Below, piece after piece: positions 15,444-24,713 of a DNA stretch of 39,710 nucleotides. The DNA is taken from assembly GCA_910588255.1 (NCBI GenBank), contig CAJUOM010000001.1, positions 1 through 39,710 of the forward strand, in the 5' to 3' direction. Under the pieces are notes generated by a model. It made no database searches. It was not told where the DNA came from and was given only the letters and a program-made list of their open reading frames with translations. The stretch is from an uncultured Alphaproteobacteria bacterium. Its GTDB lineage: Bacteria > Pseudomonadota > Alphaproteobacteria > RUG11792. Positions within the stretch are counted from its first letter, which is position 1. Every line of letters starts with the position of its first letter. The position numbers and the translations under genes were made by a program.

Positions 15444-17504
15444 TTAAACATCTTTCATAGAAAGCTTAATACGATTTTTCTCATCGATATCAATTACTTT
15501 CACTTTTACTTCTTGGCCCAACTTTAACACATCTGCAACGGATTTCACTTTATGATCTGCGATATTACTTATATGAACCAAGCCTTCTTTATTCCCTATG
15601 GAAACGAAAGCTCCAAAGTCTGTTATTTTTATTACTTTTCCATTAAAAACAGAGCCGATATCAGGAGGACAACAAATGGATTTTACTATAGATAATGTCT
15701 CTTCCATTTTTTCCCTATCTGATGAGAAAATAGAAACAACACCGTCATCATCAATATCGATTTTCGATTGAGTTTTTTCGCAAATCTCTTTTATGACTTT
15801 TCCTCCGGGGCCTATTAAATCCCGAATTTTATCCTTATCTATAACTAAAGTTTCAACTCTGGGAGCGTTAGCGTTTAAGTCACTTTTCGCGTTCGAAATA
15901 ACAGAATTCATGATATTAAGAATATGCAATCTTCCTTCTTTTGCCTGTTTTAATGCATTTTCAATTATTTCACGATTTATACTTGTAATTTTTATATCCA
16001 TTTGAAGAGCCGTCACACCATCTTTCGTTCCTGCAACTTTGAAATCCATGTCTCCTAGATGATCTTCATCGCCCATTATATCAGATAAAACGACATAATC
16101 TTTTCCTTCTTTAATAAGCCCCATAGCTATTCCTGCAACATGTTCTCTCATAGGAACTCCTGCAGACATCATAGATAAAGAAGAACCACATACTGTTGCC
16201 ATTGATGACGAACCATTTGATTCGGTTATATCTGAAACAACTCTGATAGTATATGGAAATGCATCTTTATTTGGAATAAGCGCATGCAAAGCTCTCCAAG
16301 CTAATTTCCCATGACCTATCTCTCTTCTTCCGGGAGCTCCTAATCTTCCTATCTCTCCAACAGAATATGGCGGAAAATTATAATGTAACATAAAGCTTTC
16401 CCTGCTTTCACCTTCAATAGAATCCAATATCTGCTCATCTGAAGAAGCGCCTAAAGTTGTCACAACGAGTGCCTGTGTTTCTCCCCGAGTAAATAAAGCA
16501 CTTCCATGAACTTTTGGTAATATATCAATTTCGCAAGTTATAGGTCTAATTTCATCAAGCTTTCTTCCATCAATACGCTTCTTTGTTGAAAGAAGATTAT
16601 TTCTCATAGTTTTTGCTAAAATACTTTCAAACAGAGTGTCCAAAATAACTTTATCTTGTTCTTCTGACAATTTCTCAAAAACTTCTTCTTTCGCTTTTTC
16701 AAGCATATCTCTTCTTTTTAATTTTTCTTTTATTGAAAGAGCTTCTTGGATTTTTTCAATAGACAATTCTTCAACTTTTTTAGAAATTTCAGAATATTTT
16801 TTTTCAAAAGGGATAACTTCTAAAACTTCTTTTCCTGCAAGTTTTTTCAATTTCTTTATCATTTCCAAAACAGGCTGGAATGATTCGAAACCAAACATAA
16901 CAGCATCTAACATAATACTTTCTGAAAGCTCGTTTGCTTCTGATTCAACCATTAATATTCCTTCATCAGTGCCTGCCACTGTCAATTCCAAATCTGATTT
17001 TTTTGTTGGATTAAGTAAAAACCCATTGTTTTCGTCATATCCAACTCTGCAAGCTGCAACAGGACCTAGGAAAGGAACTCCGGAAATCGATAAAGCTGCA
17101 GAAGCGCCAATAAGAGCGGCTATTTCAGTGGAACATTCTGAATCATAACTTAAAGTTGTGCAAACAACTTGAACCTCATTTAAAAACCCGTCAGGAAAAA
17201 GTGGACGTATCGGTCTGTCAATTAATCTTGCGATCAAAACTTCTCTATCTGAAGGCTTTCCCTCTCTTTTTACGAATCCTCCTGGTATTTTCCCTGCTGA
17301 ATAAAATTTTTCCTGATAATTTATTGTTAAGGGGAAAAAACTTGCATTTTCTGCAGTTTTTTTGGAAAACACACATGTACATAAAACTGTTGTTTCTCCG
17401 TATTTCACAACTACAGCTCCGTCTGCTTGTCTTGAAAGTTTCCCTGTTTCTAGGGTTAAATTCTTACCGCCCCAATTTATCGTTTCACTTATGACTGAAA
17501 ACAT
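15444..17504 (-). CDS. pnp: Polynucleotide phosphorylase
   Basis: A 686-residue PNPase, slightly shorter than the usual 700-710. It has two RNase PH domains (the second starts near DGRKLDEIRPI, with the catalytic region GDEDHLGDMDFKVAGTKDG), a KH domain (IDKDKIRDLIGPGGKVIKEI) and a C-terminal S1 domain ending RIKLSMKDV. Thus only the acidic tail that often binds RNase E seems missing. PNPase degrades RNA 3'-to-5' with phosphate. The start ATG has a strong GAAAGGGG site. rpsO, the usual upstream neighbour, is absent. A leader hairpin at 17572-17603 may matter for control. Confidence 0.96.
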   Translation of the reverse strand: MFSVISETINWGGKNLTLETGKLSRQADGAVVVKYGETTVLCTCVFSKKTAENASFFPLTINYQEKFYSAGKIPGGFVKREGKPSDREVLIARLIDRPIRPLFPDGFLNEVQVVCTTLSYDSECSTEIAALIGASAALSISGVPFLGPVAACRVGYDENNGFLLNPTKKSDLELTVAGTDEGILMVESEANELSESIMLDAVMFGFESFQPVLEMIKKLKKLAGKEVLEVIPFEKKYSEISKKVEELSIEKIQEALSIKEKLKRRDMLEKAKEEVFEKLSEEQDKVILDTLFESILAKTMRNNLLSTKKRIDGRKLDEIRPITCEIDILPKVHGSALFTRGETQALVVTTLGASSDEQILDSIEGESRESFMLHYNFPPYSVGEIGRLGAPGRREIGHGKLAWRALHALIPNKDAFPYTIRVVSDITESNGSSSMATVCGSSLSMMSAGVPMREHVAGIAMGLIKEGKDYVVLSDIMGDEDHLGDMDFKVAGTKDGVTALQMDIKITSINREIIENALKQAKEGRLHILNIMNSVISNAKSDLNANAPRVETLVIDKDKIRDLIGPGGKVIKEICEKTQSKIDIDDDGVVSIFSSDREKMEETLSIVKSICCPPDIGSVFNGKVIKITDFGAFVSIGNKEGLVHISNIADHKVKSVADVLKLGQEVKVKVIDIDEKNRIKLSMKDV

Positions 17505-17571
17505 TAAACCCCTTTCTTCTCAGTTAGCTCTATGCTAATTCTTATTAGTCTTACTTTTTGTTCTTATATAT

Positions 17572-17603
17572 GTTATCACAAAACCTATTCACATTGCGAT
17601 AAC
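17572..17603 (-). promoter_or_regulatory. Leader hairpin or operator upstream of pnp
   Basis: The arms 17572-17581 (GTTATCACAA) and 17594-17603 (TTGCGATAAC) flank a 12-nt spacer, 68-99 bp before the pnp ATG. On the minus-strand transcript the single mismatch becomes a G.U pair, giving 10 uninterrupted pairs. It could be the pnp leader stem-loop used for autoregulation in other bacteria, or a protein operator. The rest of 17505-17740 shows no gene. Confidence 0.5.
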
Positions 17604-17740
17604 TTTAATAGAATCTGACTTGTAATAAGTACATGATGTGCATGGCAATATAATTTTCTTCGAAGTTTTCTAAATTTGATAAAAATCAATCGAATGTGCC
17701 TTCTGAATTGCTTTGCGCCAATAAATAGCGATTTCCAGAT

Positions 17741-17782
17741 GCGCGGCGCATGGTATAATATCAAAGATACCATGCGCCGCGC
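17741..17782 (+). repeat. Interspersed palindrome, copy B (16-bp stem)
   Basis: The arms 17741-17756 (GCGCGGCGCATGGTAT) and 17767-17782 pair perfectly around the loop AATATCAAAG. TGGTATAAT lies at 17751-17759. Compared with copy A, the stem has CGCATGG in place of CACGTGG, with matching changes on the other arm. It sits 26 bp beyond the stop codon of the large secreted-protein gene (-), in the gap before pnp. Confidence 0.9.
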
Positions 17783-17808
17783 GTTTCCCTCATATATATT
17801 TATTAATT

Positions 17809-19437
17809 TTATCCTATTAGTTTTCCTCGAACTCGTAGATCACATCCTGATGCAATATCAAATCCATTTGAAAACGCAATTGTTTTGTTTTCAGGGACAG
17901 TATTACTAGCCCAATTTTCAGATCCCTTGGAAAATGTCCCATGTCCATAATTTTGACTAAATTGGAACAGAGTATTATTTCCCACAAATTCAACTTCACT
18001 TGGCACTCCAATCATTTCATCTGGTTCATATTCAGTATTATTACCTTTGAATATTGCTTTCCCTTCTCCTGAAATGTTAACAGCTTTAGAACCTGAAAAT
18101 CCGAAGTTATAAGTCGTATCCGTTGAAATATCTTGAGCTACAACATTTAGATCATCTGTCCAAAGCCTATTTGTTGTGCCCTCTGCATTAAACTTTATTT
18201 GATTATCTTCGCTATCCTTCACTTCATATGTATCTTTTTGTAATTTTTCGAGTTCTAGTGACGTCACATCACCATCAACCATTTTTTCAGTAATTTCTGC
18301 ATTTTTGGTTGTTAGTGTTATTCCTAATCCCTTGTTAGTCAGATAATCACCATAAACTTGACCTTCTTTCAATACAATCTTTTTGATATAGTTATATTTC
18401 AACTTTGCATCTTCTCCTTCTCCGTCCATAAGAGGTTCTAAACCAGGAGCAGAACTTTCACCAACTGTGAGTTTTGTATATTCAACTTTATCGACATTAG
18501 ATAAATCGCAAATTCCAAAACGGCAATTAAATGGCAATTTAACTGTTCCCAGAACAATTGGATTAACTCCATGTACACCTAAATTTGTTGGGTCTGTCGC
18601 ATCATTTTCTAATGTACTTGTATATTCTCTAAGTGTTGACATATCAATGAGTCCTCCATTTTGGACAAACTTACTAAGATCTAATTTTTCATAATAGTCA
18701 TATCCTTCCCCTTCAGTCAGGCTTTTCACTTCTATCAATTGCTCTTTGCTGTCAGAGCTGGTATTCGTCCAATAAAAAGCAGATGACTTATATAGAGAAG
18801 GTTCTTCTCCAACTTCACTTTCCGTAATTTTTCCTTTCTTAATCCAAACAGAACTATCTTCACTTTCAATTATAATAACTACCTCAGTTTCATTCAGATT
18901 GCTCTCTGTTTGATTATCTCCTAACGCCGTGTTCTGAGTATCATCTGTTAAAATTGTTTGGGTCGTTTTATACTTCGTTGCTACAAAGTCTCCACTTTTT
19001 ATAGACAGTCCTATCTCTGGAATTTTCACTATATATGTTTGTCCATCTGCGGAATAACTAAATGCATCAATTATCTCCGAAGTTCCAGATGAAAGCCTCA
19101 TACTCTCAAACATTAGGTTCGGCATTTGTGTTCCATCATCTCCGCCTTTTGTCAATCTTAAGGTTCCATTTAAAGTGAATTCAGAAACTCCCATGCCAGC
19201 ATGATCATCCATGATATGTCCGCCATTAACTTCAAGAGTTCGATTAGCATCAATTGTTAATTTCCCGCCCATATGAAAATTCATATTTCCAGTTAGTTTG
19301 TAATCATTTTTAGATATTTGAAATTCACCACCTTCCATATTTATACTTCCTTCCAAGAGTATTGGCTCGGCAGTTTGAGCCATAAGACCTGTTGATAAAA
19401 TAGCTGAGATTAATGTTGTTTGTAATAATTTATTCAT
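17809..19437 (-). CDS. Large secreted protein, beta-rich, unknown
   Basis: A 542-residue protein with a clear signal peptide (MNKLLQTTLISAILSTGLMAQ, cleavage likely near residue 20). The N-terminal third has short strand-and-glycine segments such as NMNFHMGGKLTIDANRTLEVNGGHI, and near the end IAFSNGFDIASGCDLRVRGKL. This is typical of right-handed beta-helix passengers of autotransporters or adhesins. No C-terminal beta-barrel, LPxTG or T9SS-type domain is present, so export beyond the outer membrane is unexplained. The middle is acidic and Thr/Glu-rich. The ATG has an unusually perfect AAGGAGGT ribosome-binding site, suggesting high expression. I do not recognise the family. Confidence 0.7.
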   Translation of the reverse strand: MNKLLQTTLISAILSTGLMAQTAEPILLEGSINMEGGEFQISKNDYKLTGNMNFHMGGKLTIDANRTLEVNGGHIMDDHAGMGVSEFTLNGTLRLTKGGDDGTQMPNLMFESMRLSSGTSEIIDAFSYSADGQTYIVKIPEIGLSIKSGDFVATKYKTTQTILTDDTQNTALGDNQTESNLNETEVVIIIESEDSSVWIKKGKITESEVGEEPSLYKSSAFYWTNTSSDSKEQLIEVKSLTEGEGYDYYEKLDLSKFVQNGGLIDMSTLREYTSTLENDATDPTNLGVHGVNPIVLGTVKLPFNCRFGICDLSNVDKVEYTKLTVGESSAPGLEPLMDGEGEDAKLKYNYIKKIVLKEGQVYGDYLTNKGLGITLTTKNAEITEKMVDGDVTSLELEKLQKDTYEVKDSEDNQIKFNAEGTTNRLWTDDLNVVAQDISTDTTYNFGFSGSKAVNISGEGKAIFKGNNTEYEPDEMIGVPSEVEFVGNNTLFQFSQNYGHGTFSKGSENWASNTVPENKTIAFSNGFDIASGCDLRVRGKLIG

Positions 19438-19688
19438 ATTTACCTCCTTAAAAAGATATATTTACGTTATAGAGAAGCTTTTTCATAACATTTCTTCCCT
19501 ATTTTCAATTCTAAAAAAAAAAGTAAATTTTCCGTTAATTTTACTTCCTTTTATTGAAGGGATATTTGTATTGAGCATTTAGAAAATCCGCAGGGAATTT
19601 CTTCAATCATAATTAAAATTTGTATTATATTAAAGTGACCTTATTATTTTGACTTGCTTGCATAAAAATTAATTATATGATATAGTGA

Positions 19689-19694
19689 TATAAT
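19689..19694 (+). promoter_or_regulatory. Likely -10 box for the efflux operon
   Basis: TATAAT at 19689-19694, 26 bp before the HlyD-family ATG. A TTGACT at 19649-19654 with TATATG-like sequence about 19 bp later is an alternative promoter. The remaining 19438-19688 gap carries divergent leader sequence, a run of ten A's near 19512, and no gene that I can see. Confidence 0.45.
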
Positions 19695-19720
19695 TAGGTG
19701 TTTATTCGCAAGTTGATTAT

Positions 19721-20542
19721 ATGAATAACAAAAAAAAGATTTCCATAACTACCTGTGCTGTCATAGCACTCTTTTTTGCAGGATATAAACTTTTCTGGAA
19801 TAAATCAGATGATATTATCTTAAATGGAAATGTTGAAGTTCAAGATGTCAATTTAGCATTTCGTGTTTCAGGACGTGTTAACGCAATCAAAATTGATGAG
19901 GGAGATAAAGTCAAATGTGGAGATTTATTAGCCTTCTTAGATAAAGATATTTTCAATGCAAAATTAAAATTCGCTAAAGCTCAATTAAATGAAGCTTCGA
20001 TAAACTTAAAAAATGCTGAAAAAAACTATAAAAGAGATCAGGGATTATTCAAAAACAAAAGCACTTCTGAAAAACTTTATGATGCATCTAAAACAGAATA
20101 TGAAGTAGCATTAGCGAAACTCGAATCAGCTAAAGCAACATATGAATATATGGACATTGACTTAAAAGACACGGATTTAAAATCTCCTGTAGACGGTGTT
20201 ATACTAACCAGAAATATAGAACCTGGAGAAATGGTTTCTTCAGGAACAGTGGTTTTTTCAATTATGCCTAATACTCAAACCAAAATAAAAATCTTTGCTA
20301 GTGAAAACGTTTTATCTAAAATAAAATATGGTGATGTTGTTTATGTCAATATCGAAACAATGCCTGAAAAAAAATTTGTTGGTCATATAGGTTTCATTTC
20401 ATCTGAAGCAGAGTTTACCCCAAAAAATATCGAAACAAAAGAACTGAGAACAAGTTTAATGTATCGTGTCAGAGTAATCATTGATGAACCAGCCCCTGAA
20501 TTAAAACAAGGGATGCCTGTTACTGTCAGTTATAAGAAATGA
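19721..20542 (+). CDS. HlyD-family membrane fusion protein
   Basis: A 273-residue periplasmic adaptor. It has one N-terminal membrane anchor (about residues 7-24), a first lipoyl half (VEVQDVNLAFRVSGRVNAIKI) and the DEGDKVKCGDLLAFLD turn. A coiled-coil hairpin with ANLKNAEKNYKRDQ-like heptads follows, then the second lipoyl half (DTDLKSPVDGVILTRNIEPGE) and a beta-barrel domain. It resembles YhiI/YbhG-type adaptors that link an ABC-2 exporter to an outer-membrane channel. The ATGA overlap with the next gene shows a tight operon. No TolC-like gene is in the window. Confidence 0.9.
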   Translation: MNNKKKISITTCAVIALFFAGYKLFWNKSDDIILNGNVEVQDVNLAFRVSGRVNAIKIDEGDKVKCGDLLAFLDKDIFNAKLKFAKAQLNEASINLKNAEKNYKRDQGLFKNKSTSEKLYDASKTEYEVALAKLESAKATYEYMDIDLKDTDLKSPVDGVILTRNIEPGEMVSSGTVVFSIMPNTQTKIKIFASENVLSKIKYGDVVYVNIETMPEKKFVGHIGFISSEAEFTPKNIETKELRTSLMYRVRVIIDEPAPELKQGMPVTVSYKK

Positions 20543-22308
20543 TTGAAATTAAAAACATAACTAAAACTTTCAACAAGAAAACTCTCACAGCTCTTGATAA
20601 TGTTTCTTGCAATATAGAAAGTAATAAAATCATTGGGTTCATAGGTCCTGATGGAGCTGGGAAAACGACTCTTTTAAGGATTGCAGTCGGAATTTTAACT
20701 CCTGATTCCGGAGAAATATCCATTGATAACAAAACATTGGATATATATGAAAAAAACGAAAAAGATTCTATCAGTCTCCAGAAATTGCATGAAATGCTTT
20801 CATATATGCCTCAGAAATTTGGTTTATACGAAGATTTAACAGTTATGGAAAACTTGGAACTTTATGCTCAATTGCAAAATCTTCAAGGTGATGTGAAGCA
20901 AGCTGCTTTTGAAAATGTTTTGCAGATGACAAAGTTAACTAATTTCATAAATCGATTATCTGGAAAATTATCAGGAGGAATGAAACAAAAATTAGGATTA
21001 GCTTGTGCTCTTTTGAAAAAACCAAGAATCTTAATACTTGATGAACCTTCAGTTGGAGTTGATCCTATATCACGCCAAGATTTAATTGCTATGGTCAATT
21101 CTATGCTAGACAAAAATACAACTGTCCTATGGAGCACTGCATATCTCGACGAAGCAGAAAATCTTGATCATATTATCCTTTTAAATAATGGAAAAGTTAC
21201 ATTTGAAGGGTCTCCAAAAGAAGCTAAAAAACGTGTAAATGGAAGAGTATATTTATTCACGGATATCACAGAAAAAAGAAGATATTTTTCCTCTGAATTA
21301 ATGAAAAAAGAAGGTGTGATAGACTCTGTAATTTGTGGAAAAAATGTTAAAATATTAACTAAAGATCGTGATATAAATGAAATTTACAAGGATATAAAAG
21401 AGAAATTTGAAGAAACAAAAGAGCCAAAAGCTATTACTCCTATTTTTGAAGATGCTTGCGTTGATATTTTAGGCGGACTTAATGAAAAAGAATCTCCGGT
21501 CTCACAATATCTTAAAGACTTGAAATTCACAGGGAAAAAGCCTGTTGTTGAAGCTATAAATCTAACAAAAAAGTTTGGTGATTTTACAGCTACAGATAAC
21601 ATATCTTTTTCTGTAACTCCTGGAAAAATATTCGGCTTATTAGGCCCAAATGGATCTGGAAAATCAACAACTTTCAGAATGTTATGCGGCCTTTTGAAAC
21701 AAACTTCTGGAACTGCAAAAATAACCGATATAGATATCTCTGATATGGGCAGTGATGCGAAATTAAATATTGGATATATGGCTCAAAAATTTTCACTTTA
21801 TACAATGCTTTCTGTTCGTCAAAATTTGGAATTTTTCTCAGGAGCTTATAGATTAAAAGGTGAAGAGAAGAAAAAAGCAGTAGATAGCATGATTGATATA
21901 TTTCACTTTGGAGATTTACAAAATATAAATTCCGGAGTATTATCTTTGGGATTTAAACAGCGCTTAGCTTTGGCTTGTGCTATTATGCATAAACCTCCTG
22001 TTTTATTTCTTGATGAACCAACTTCTGGAGTTGATCCTATAACTCGAAAAGAATTTTGGATGCATATAAATTGCATGGTATCTCACGGAGTCAGTGTTGT
22101 TGTCACAACACATTTTATGGATGAAGCAGAAAACTGCGATGAAATAGCTTTAGTTTATCGAGGAAAAATAAGAGCAATAGGATCTCCTGATGAATTGAAA
22201 AAAATTTGCAAAGATATTCCAAATCCAACATTAGAACAGGCATTCATAAAGATTGTTGAAATAGCAGATCAATCAGATGAAGAATTTACTAAAACATTCA
22301 AAGAGTGA
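20539..22308 (+). CDS. Double ATP-binding ABC exporter subunit
   Basis: A 589-residue protein with two complete ABC ATPase domains in tandem. Domain 1 has Walker A GPDGAGKTT, signature LSGGMKQKL and Walker B ILILDEPSVGVDP. Domain 2 (from about residue 335) has GPNGSGKST, an altered signature LSLGFKQRL and VLFLDEPTSGVDP. This is the architecture of the ATPase part of RbbA/YhiH-type transporters, without the membrane part. It starts within the ATGA overlap with the adaptor gene and is followed six bases later by the permease, so the three form one drug-efflux-type exporter. The substrate is unknown. Confidence 0.93.
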   Translation: MIEIKNITKTFNKKTLTALDNVSCNIESNKIIGFIGPDGAGKTTLLRIAVGILTPDSGEISIDNKTLDIYEKNEKDSISLQKLHEMLSYMPQKFGLYEDLTVMENLELYAQLQNLQGDVKQAAFENVLQMTKLTNFINRLSGKLSGGMKQKLGLACALLKKPRILILDEPSVGVDPISRQDLIAMVNSMLDKNTTVLWSTAYLDEAENLDHIILLNNGKVTFEGSPKEAKKRVNGRVYLFTDITEKRRYFSSELMKKEGVIDSVICGKNVKILTKDRDINEIYKDIKEKFEETKEPKAITPIFEDACVDILGGLNEKESPVSQYLKDLKFTGKKPVVEAINLTKKFGDFTATDNISFSVTPGKIFGLLGPNGSGKSTTFRMLCGLLKQTSGTAKITDIDISDMGSDAKLNIGYMAQKFSLYTMLSVRQNLEFFSGAYRLKGEEKKKAVDSMIDIFHFGDLQNINSGVLSLGFKQRLALACAIMHKPPVLFLDEPTSGVDPITRKEFWMHINCMVSHGVSVVVTTHFMDEAENCDEIALVYRGKIRAIGSPDELKKICKDIPNPTLEQAFIKIVEIADQSDEEFTKTFKE

Positions 22309-22314
22309 TTAATT

Positions 22315-23418
22315 ATGAATATAAAAACTATAAAAGCTTTAGTGTTTAAAGAAGTAAAACAAATAAAAAGAGATGCTAGTAGTATTCTTGTTGCTTTTAT
22401 AATGCCGTTAACTTTACTTATTATTTTTGGATATGGTCTTTCATTTGATATAAAACATATTAGAATAGATTTGGTTCAACAAGATTCTGGAAAATTATCA
22501 AAAGACTTGGTTGATTTATATTCTCATTCAGAATATTTCAAAACAAATGTTGTTTATTCAACTCAAGAAGCAAAAGGGAATATGGAATCCGGAAAAACTA
22601 TGGGAACAATAATAATCCCGGAAGGATTTTCCGAAAAAATGCAAAGAGGTCAAAAAACAGAAATTCAAGTCATAAGTGATGGAACAGATCCAAACACTGC
22701 TGCTTACATAGAATCTTATGCTTCTGGAGTATTCAATAAATATCTCTTATCCTTGACAAATATTAAAGATAAAACAATGAATATAATAAATCGACTTTGG
22801 TTCAATCCAACAACAGAAACCATAAACTTCATGATGGCAGGAGCTTTGACAATGGTTTTGGCTATTGTTGGAACTTTCTTAACTTCTCTAGTTGTCGCAA
22901 AAGAATGGGAAAGAGGAACTATGGAAGCTATGATTGCAACGCCTATATCGATCAATGAAATAATAATATCAAAAGTAATACCTTATTTTGGTTTATGTGT
23001 TGTTTCACTCTTATTTTCGTTATTTTATGCTAAGATTGCTTTCAATATGCCATTTGAAGGATCTGTATTTTCGATGGCATTAGTCTCATCTGTTTTTATT
23101 ATAGTATCTTTGATTATTGGACTTATAGTTTCAACAATGGCAAAAGATCAATTCGTAGCTGCTATGATGGCTGTCATGCTAACTTTCCTTCCTACCATGA
23201 TGCTTTCCGGGTTTGTTTTTGAAATAAAAAGTATGCCTGTTTGGCTGCAGATTTTTTCTTATATTTTCCCTGCAAAATACTATGTTTCAAGTGTCAGGAC
23301 AATATGTTTAGTAGGTGATGTCTGGGAAGTCATATTACGAGATACTGTGGTTTTAAGTATTATGGCTTTTGGTTTGTTTAAGTTCCTTAAGAAAAAATTG
23401 AAAAAGAATGTCGAATGA
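22315..23418 (+). CDS. ABC-2 type permease
   Basis: A 367-residue membrane protein. One N-terminal helix (ILVAFIMPLTLLIIFGYGLSF) is followed by a periplasmic domain of about 130 residues and then five hydrophobic segments in the C-terminal half. This is the normal ABC-2 exporter topology of the YhhJ/YbhR group. The EWERGTMEAMIATPISINEIIISKV-type coupling segment is present near residue 195. With the preceding adaptor and double ATPase it completes the exporter. Only one permease gene is present, so the working unit is probably a homodimer. Its end overlaps ruvC by 11 bp. Confidence 0.92.
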   Translation: MNIKTIKALVFKEVKQIKRDASSILVAFIMPLTLLIIFGYGLSFDIKHIRIDLVQQDSGKLSKDLVDLYSHSEYFKTNVVYSTQEAKGNMESGKTMGTIIIPEGFSEKMQRGQKTEIQVISDGTDPNTAAYIESYASGVFNKYLLSLTNIKDKTMNIINRLWFNPTTETINFMMAGALTMVLAIVGTFLTSLVVAKEWERGTMEAMIATPISINEIIISKVIPYFGLCVVSLLFSLFYAKIAFNMPFEGSVFSMALVSSVFIIVSLIIGLIVSTMAKDQFVAAMMAVMLTFLPTMMLSGFVFEIKSMPVWLQIFSYIFPAKYYVSSVRTICLVGDVWEVILRDTVVLSIMAFGLFKFLKKKLKKNVE

Positions 23419-23914
23419 AAAAACAATAGTTGGTATAGATCCAGGATTGGTAAAAACTGGATGGGGAATTATATCGACAACCGGATATACAGCAAAATAC
23501 ATTGATTGTGGTGTTATTAAAACAGAGTCTAATCAAAAAATGGAATTGCGTTTAAGTTTCATATATGATTCCATTTGCAATTTAATAACATCTTTTAATG
23601 CTAATTCGGTTGCTATGGAAGAAGTTTTTGTCAATACTAATGCGAAGACAAGTGAAAAATTAATTATGGCGCGTACGGCCGCTTTTTTGGCTGTTTCGAA
23701 ATCTGGATTTAATGTTAACTCTTTCAGACCAAATGAAATAAAGAAAAATATAACTGGTTCGGGTCATGCTTCAAAAGAGCAAGTTCAATTTATGGTTAAG
23801 AAGCTTTTAAATATTAACATAACAAATGATAATATTATTCACACATTTGATTCAATGGATGCATTAGCCATATCGCTTTGCTATGCTTTTTCTTTAAATA
23901 ATTTTAGAAATTAA
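23408..23914 (+). CDS. ruvC: Holliday junction resolvase RuvC
   Basis: A 168-residue RNase H-fold endonuclease. The catalytic acids appear in IVGIDPGLVKTGWG (first Asp), AMEEVFVNTNAKTSEKL (Glu) and the closing FDSMDALAISLCYA (two Asp). RuvC cuts Holliday junctions held by RuvAB. It overlaps the efflux permease gene by 11 bp, so it is probably transcribed with an unrelated exporter. ruvB is 15 kb away and ruvA is not seen. All four metal-binding residues are kept, so it should be active. Confidence 0.95.
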   Translation: MSNEKTIVGIDPGLVKTGWGIISTTGYTAKYIDCGVIKTESNQKMELRLSFIYDSICNLITSFNANSVAMEEVFVNTNAKTSEKLIMARTAAFLAVSKSGFNVNSFRPNEIKKNITGSGHASKEQVQFMVKKLLNINITNDNIIHTFDSMDALAISLCYAFSLNNFRN

Positions 23915-24091
23915 AAAATCACTCATTTGTTACAAAAAAGAAATAGTTTTATGATAGTCACAATTTAATTTATGATAAAAACAAAATTTTTCTTGCAATA
24001 ATACCTATATTTTCTGTTATCATTTAGATATGTAGTTCAAACAACTGCAATGGTTTATATTTTAAAATTATTAATTTGGAGATTATTAAGA

Positions 24092-24709
24092 ATGGTTGAT
24101 AGTTCTGAAAACTTTACAACACCTGCAAGACCAACTTCCCCATTAGTAAGTTTTATGCCTCCAAAACCTGTTGTCTTGGTTGGTTTGATGGGATGTGGAA
24201 AAACAAGTATAGGAAAGAGATTGGCAAAACGGTTTGACTTGCCTTTCTGCGACTCAGATCAAGAAGTTGAACTTGCAGCTGGATGTTCTATTTCTGATGT
24301 TGATTCAATTTTCGGAGAAGGTGCTCTTGAATCAGGAGAATATCGAGTTATTTCAAGATTACTCAATCAGCCTGTTCAAGTTATAGCTACTGGTTGTCTA
24401 TCATTTACATATCAAAAGACTCAAGACTTAATAAAAGAAAAATCTATTTCTGTTTGGCTAAAAGCAGATCTTCCCACTTTGTTTACTAGAGTTACTGGAA
24501 GAAAAGATCGTCCTTTATTGGAACCAGGAAAAGAAGAGGAAATTTTAAAAAAGATGATGGATGATTATTATCCTGAATTTGAGAAATCTGACGTTTGTGT
24601 TCAGACCTATGACGAACCGGCAAATATTACAGTTGATAGGGTTATCATAGCGATGAGTGAATTTATAAAATCTAAATATCCGGATTATCGCGTTTTGAAA
24701 TCAGTTTGA
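24092..24709 (+). CDS. aroK: Shikimate kinase homologue with altered substrate site
   Basis: A 205-residue P-loop kinase with the general AroK pattern. Walker A is GLMGCGKT (31-38), CDSD carries the conserved aspartates (54, 56), KEKSISVWLKADL is typical, and the lid is GRKDRPLLEPG. However, residues that bind shikimate in known enzymes differ. The FR..E motif is LESGE (Glu80 for the Arg), the GGG motif is GCL (101-103), and the Arg before YP is Tyr160. ATP binding should survive but shikimate binding is doubtful. I prefer ATG 24092; ATG 24050 would add 14 hydrophobic residues. recR follows after 4 bp. The symbol marks homology only. Confidence 0.8.
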   Translation: MVDSSENFTTPARPTSPLVSFMPPKPVVLVGLMGCGKTSIGKRLAKRFDLPFCDSDQEVELAAGCSISDVDSIFGEGALESGEYRVISRLLNQPVQVIATGCLSFTYQKTQDLIKEKSISVWLKADLPTLFTRVTGRKDRPLLEPGKEEEILKKMMDDYYPEFEKSDVCVQTYDEPANITVDRVIIAMSEFIKSKYPDYRVLKSV

Positions 24710-24713
24710 TTTT

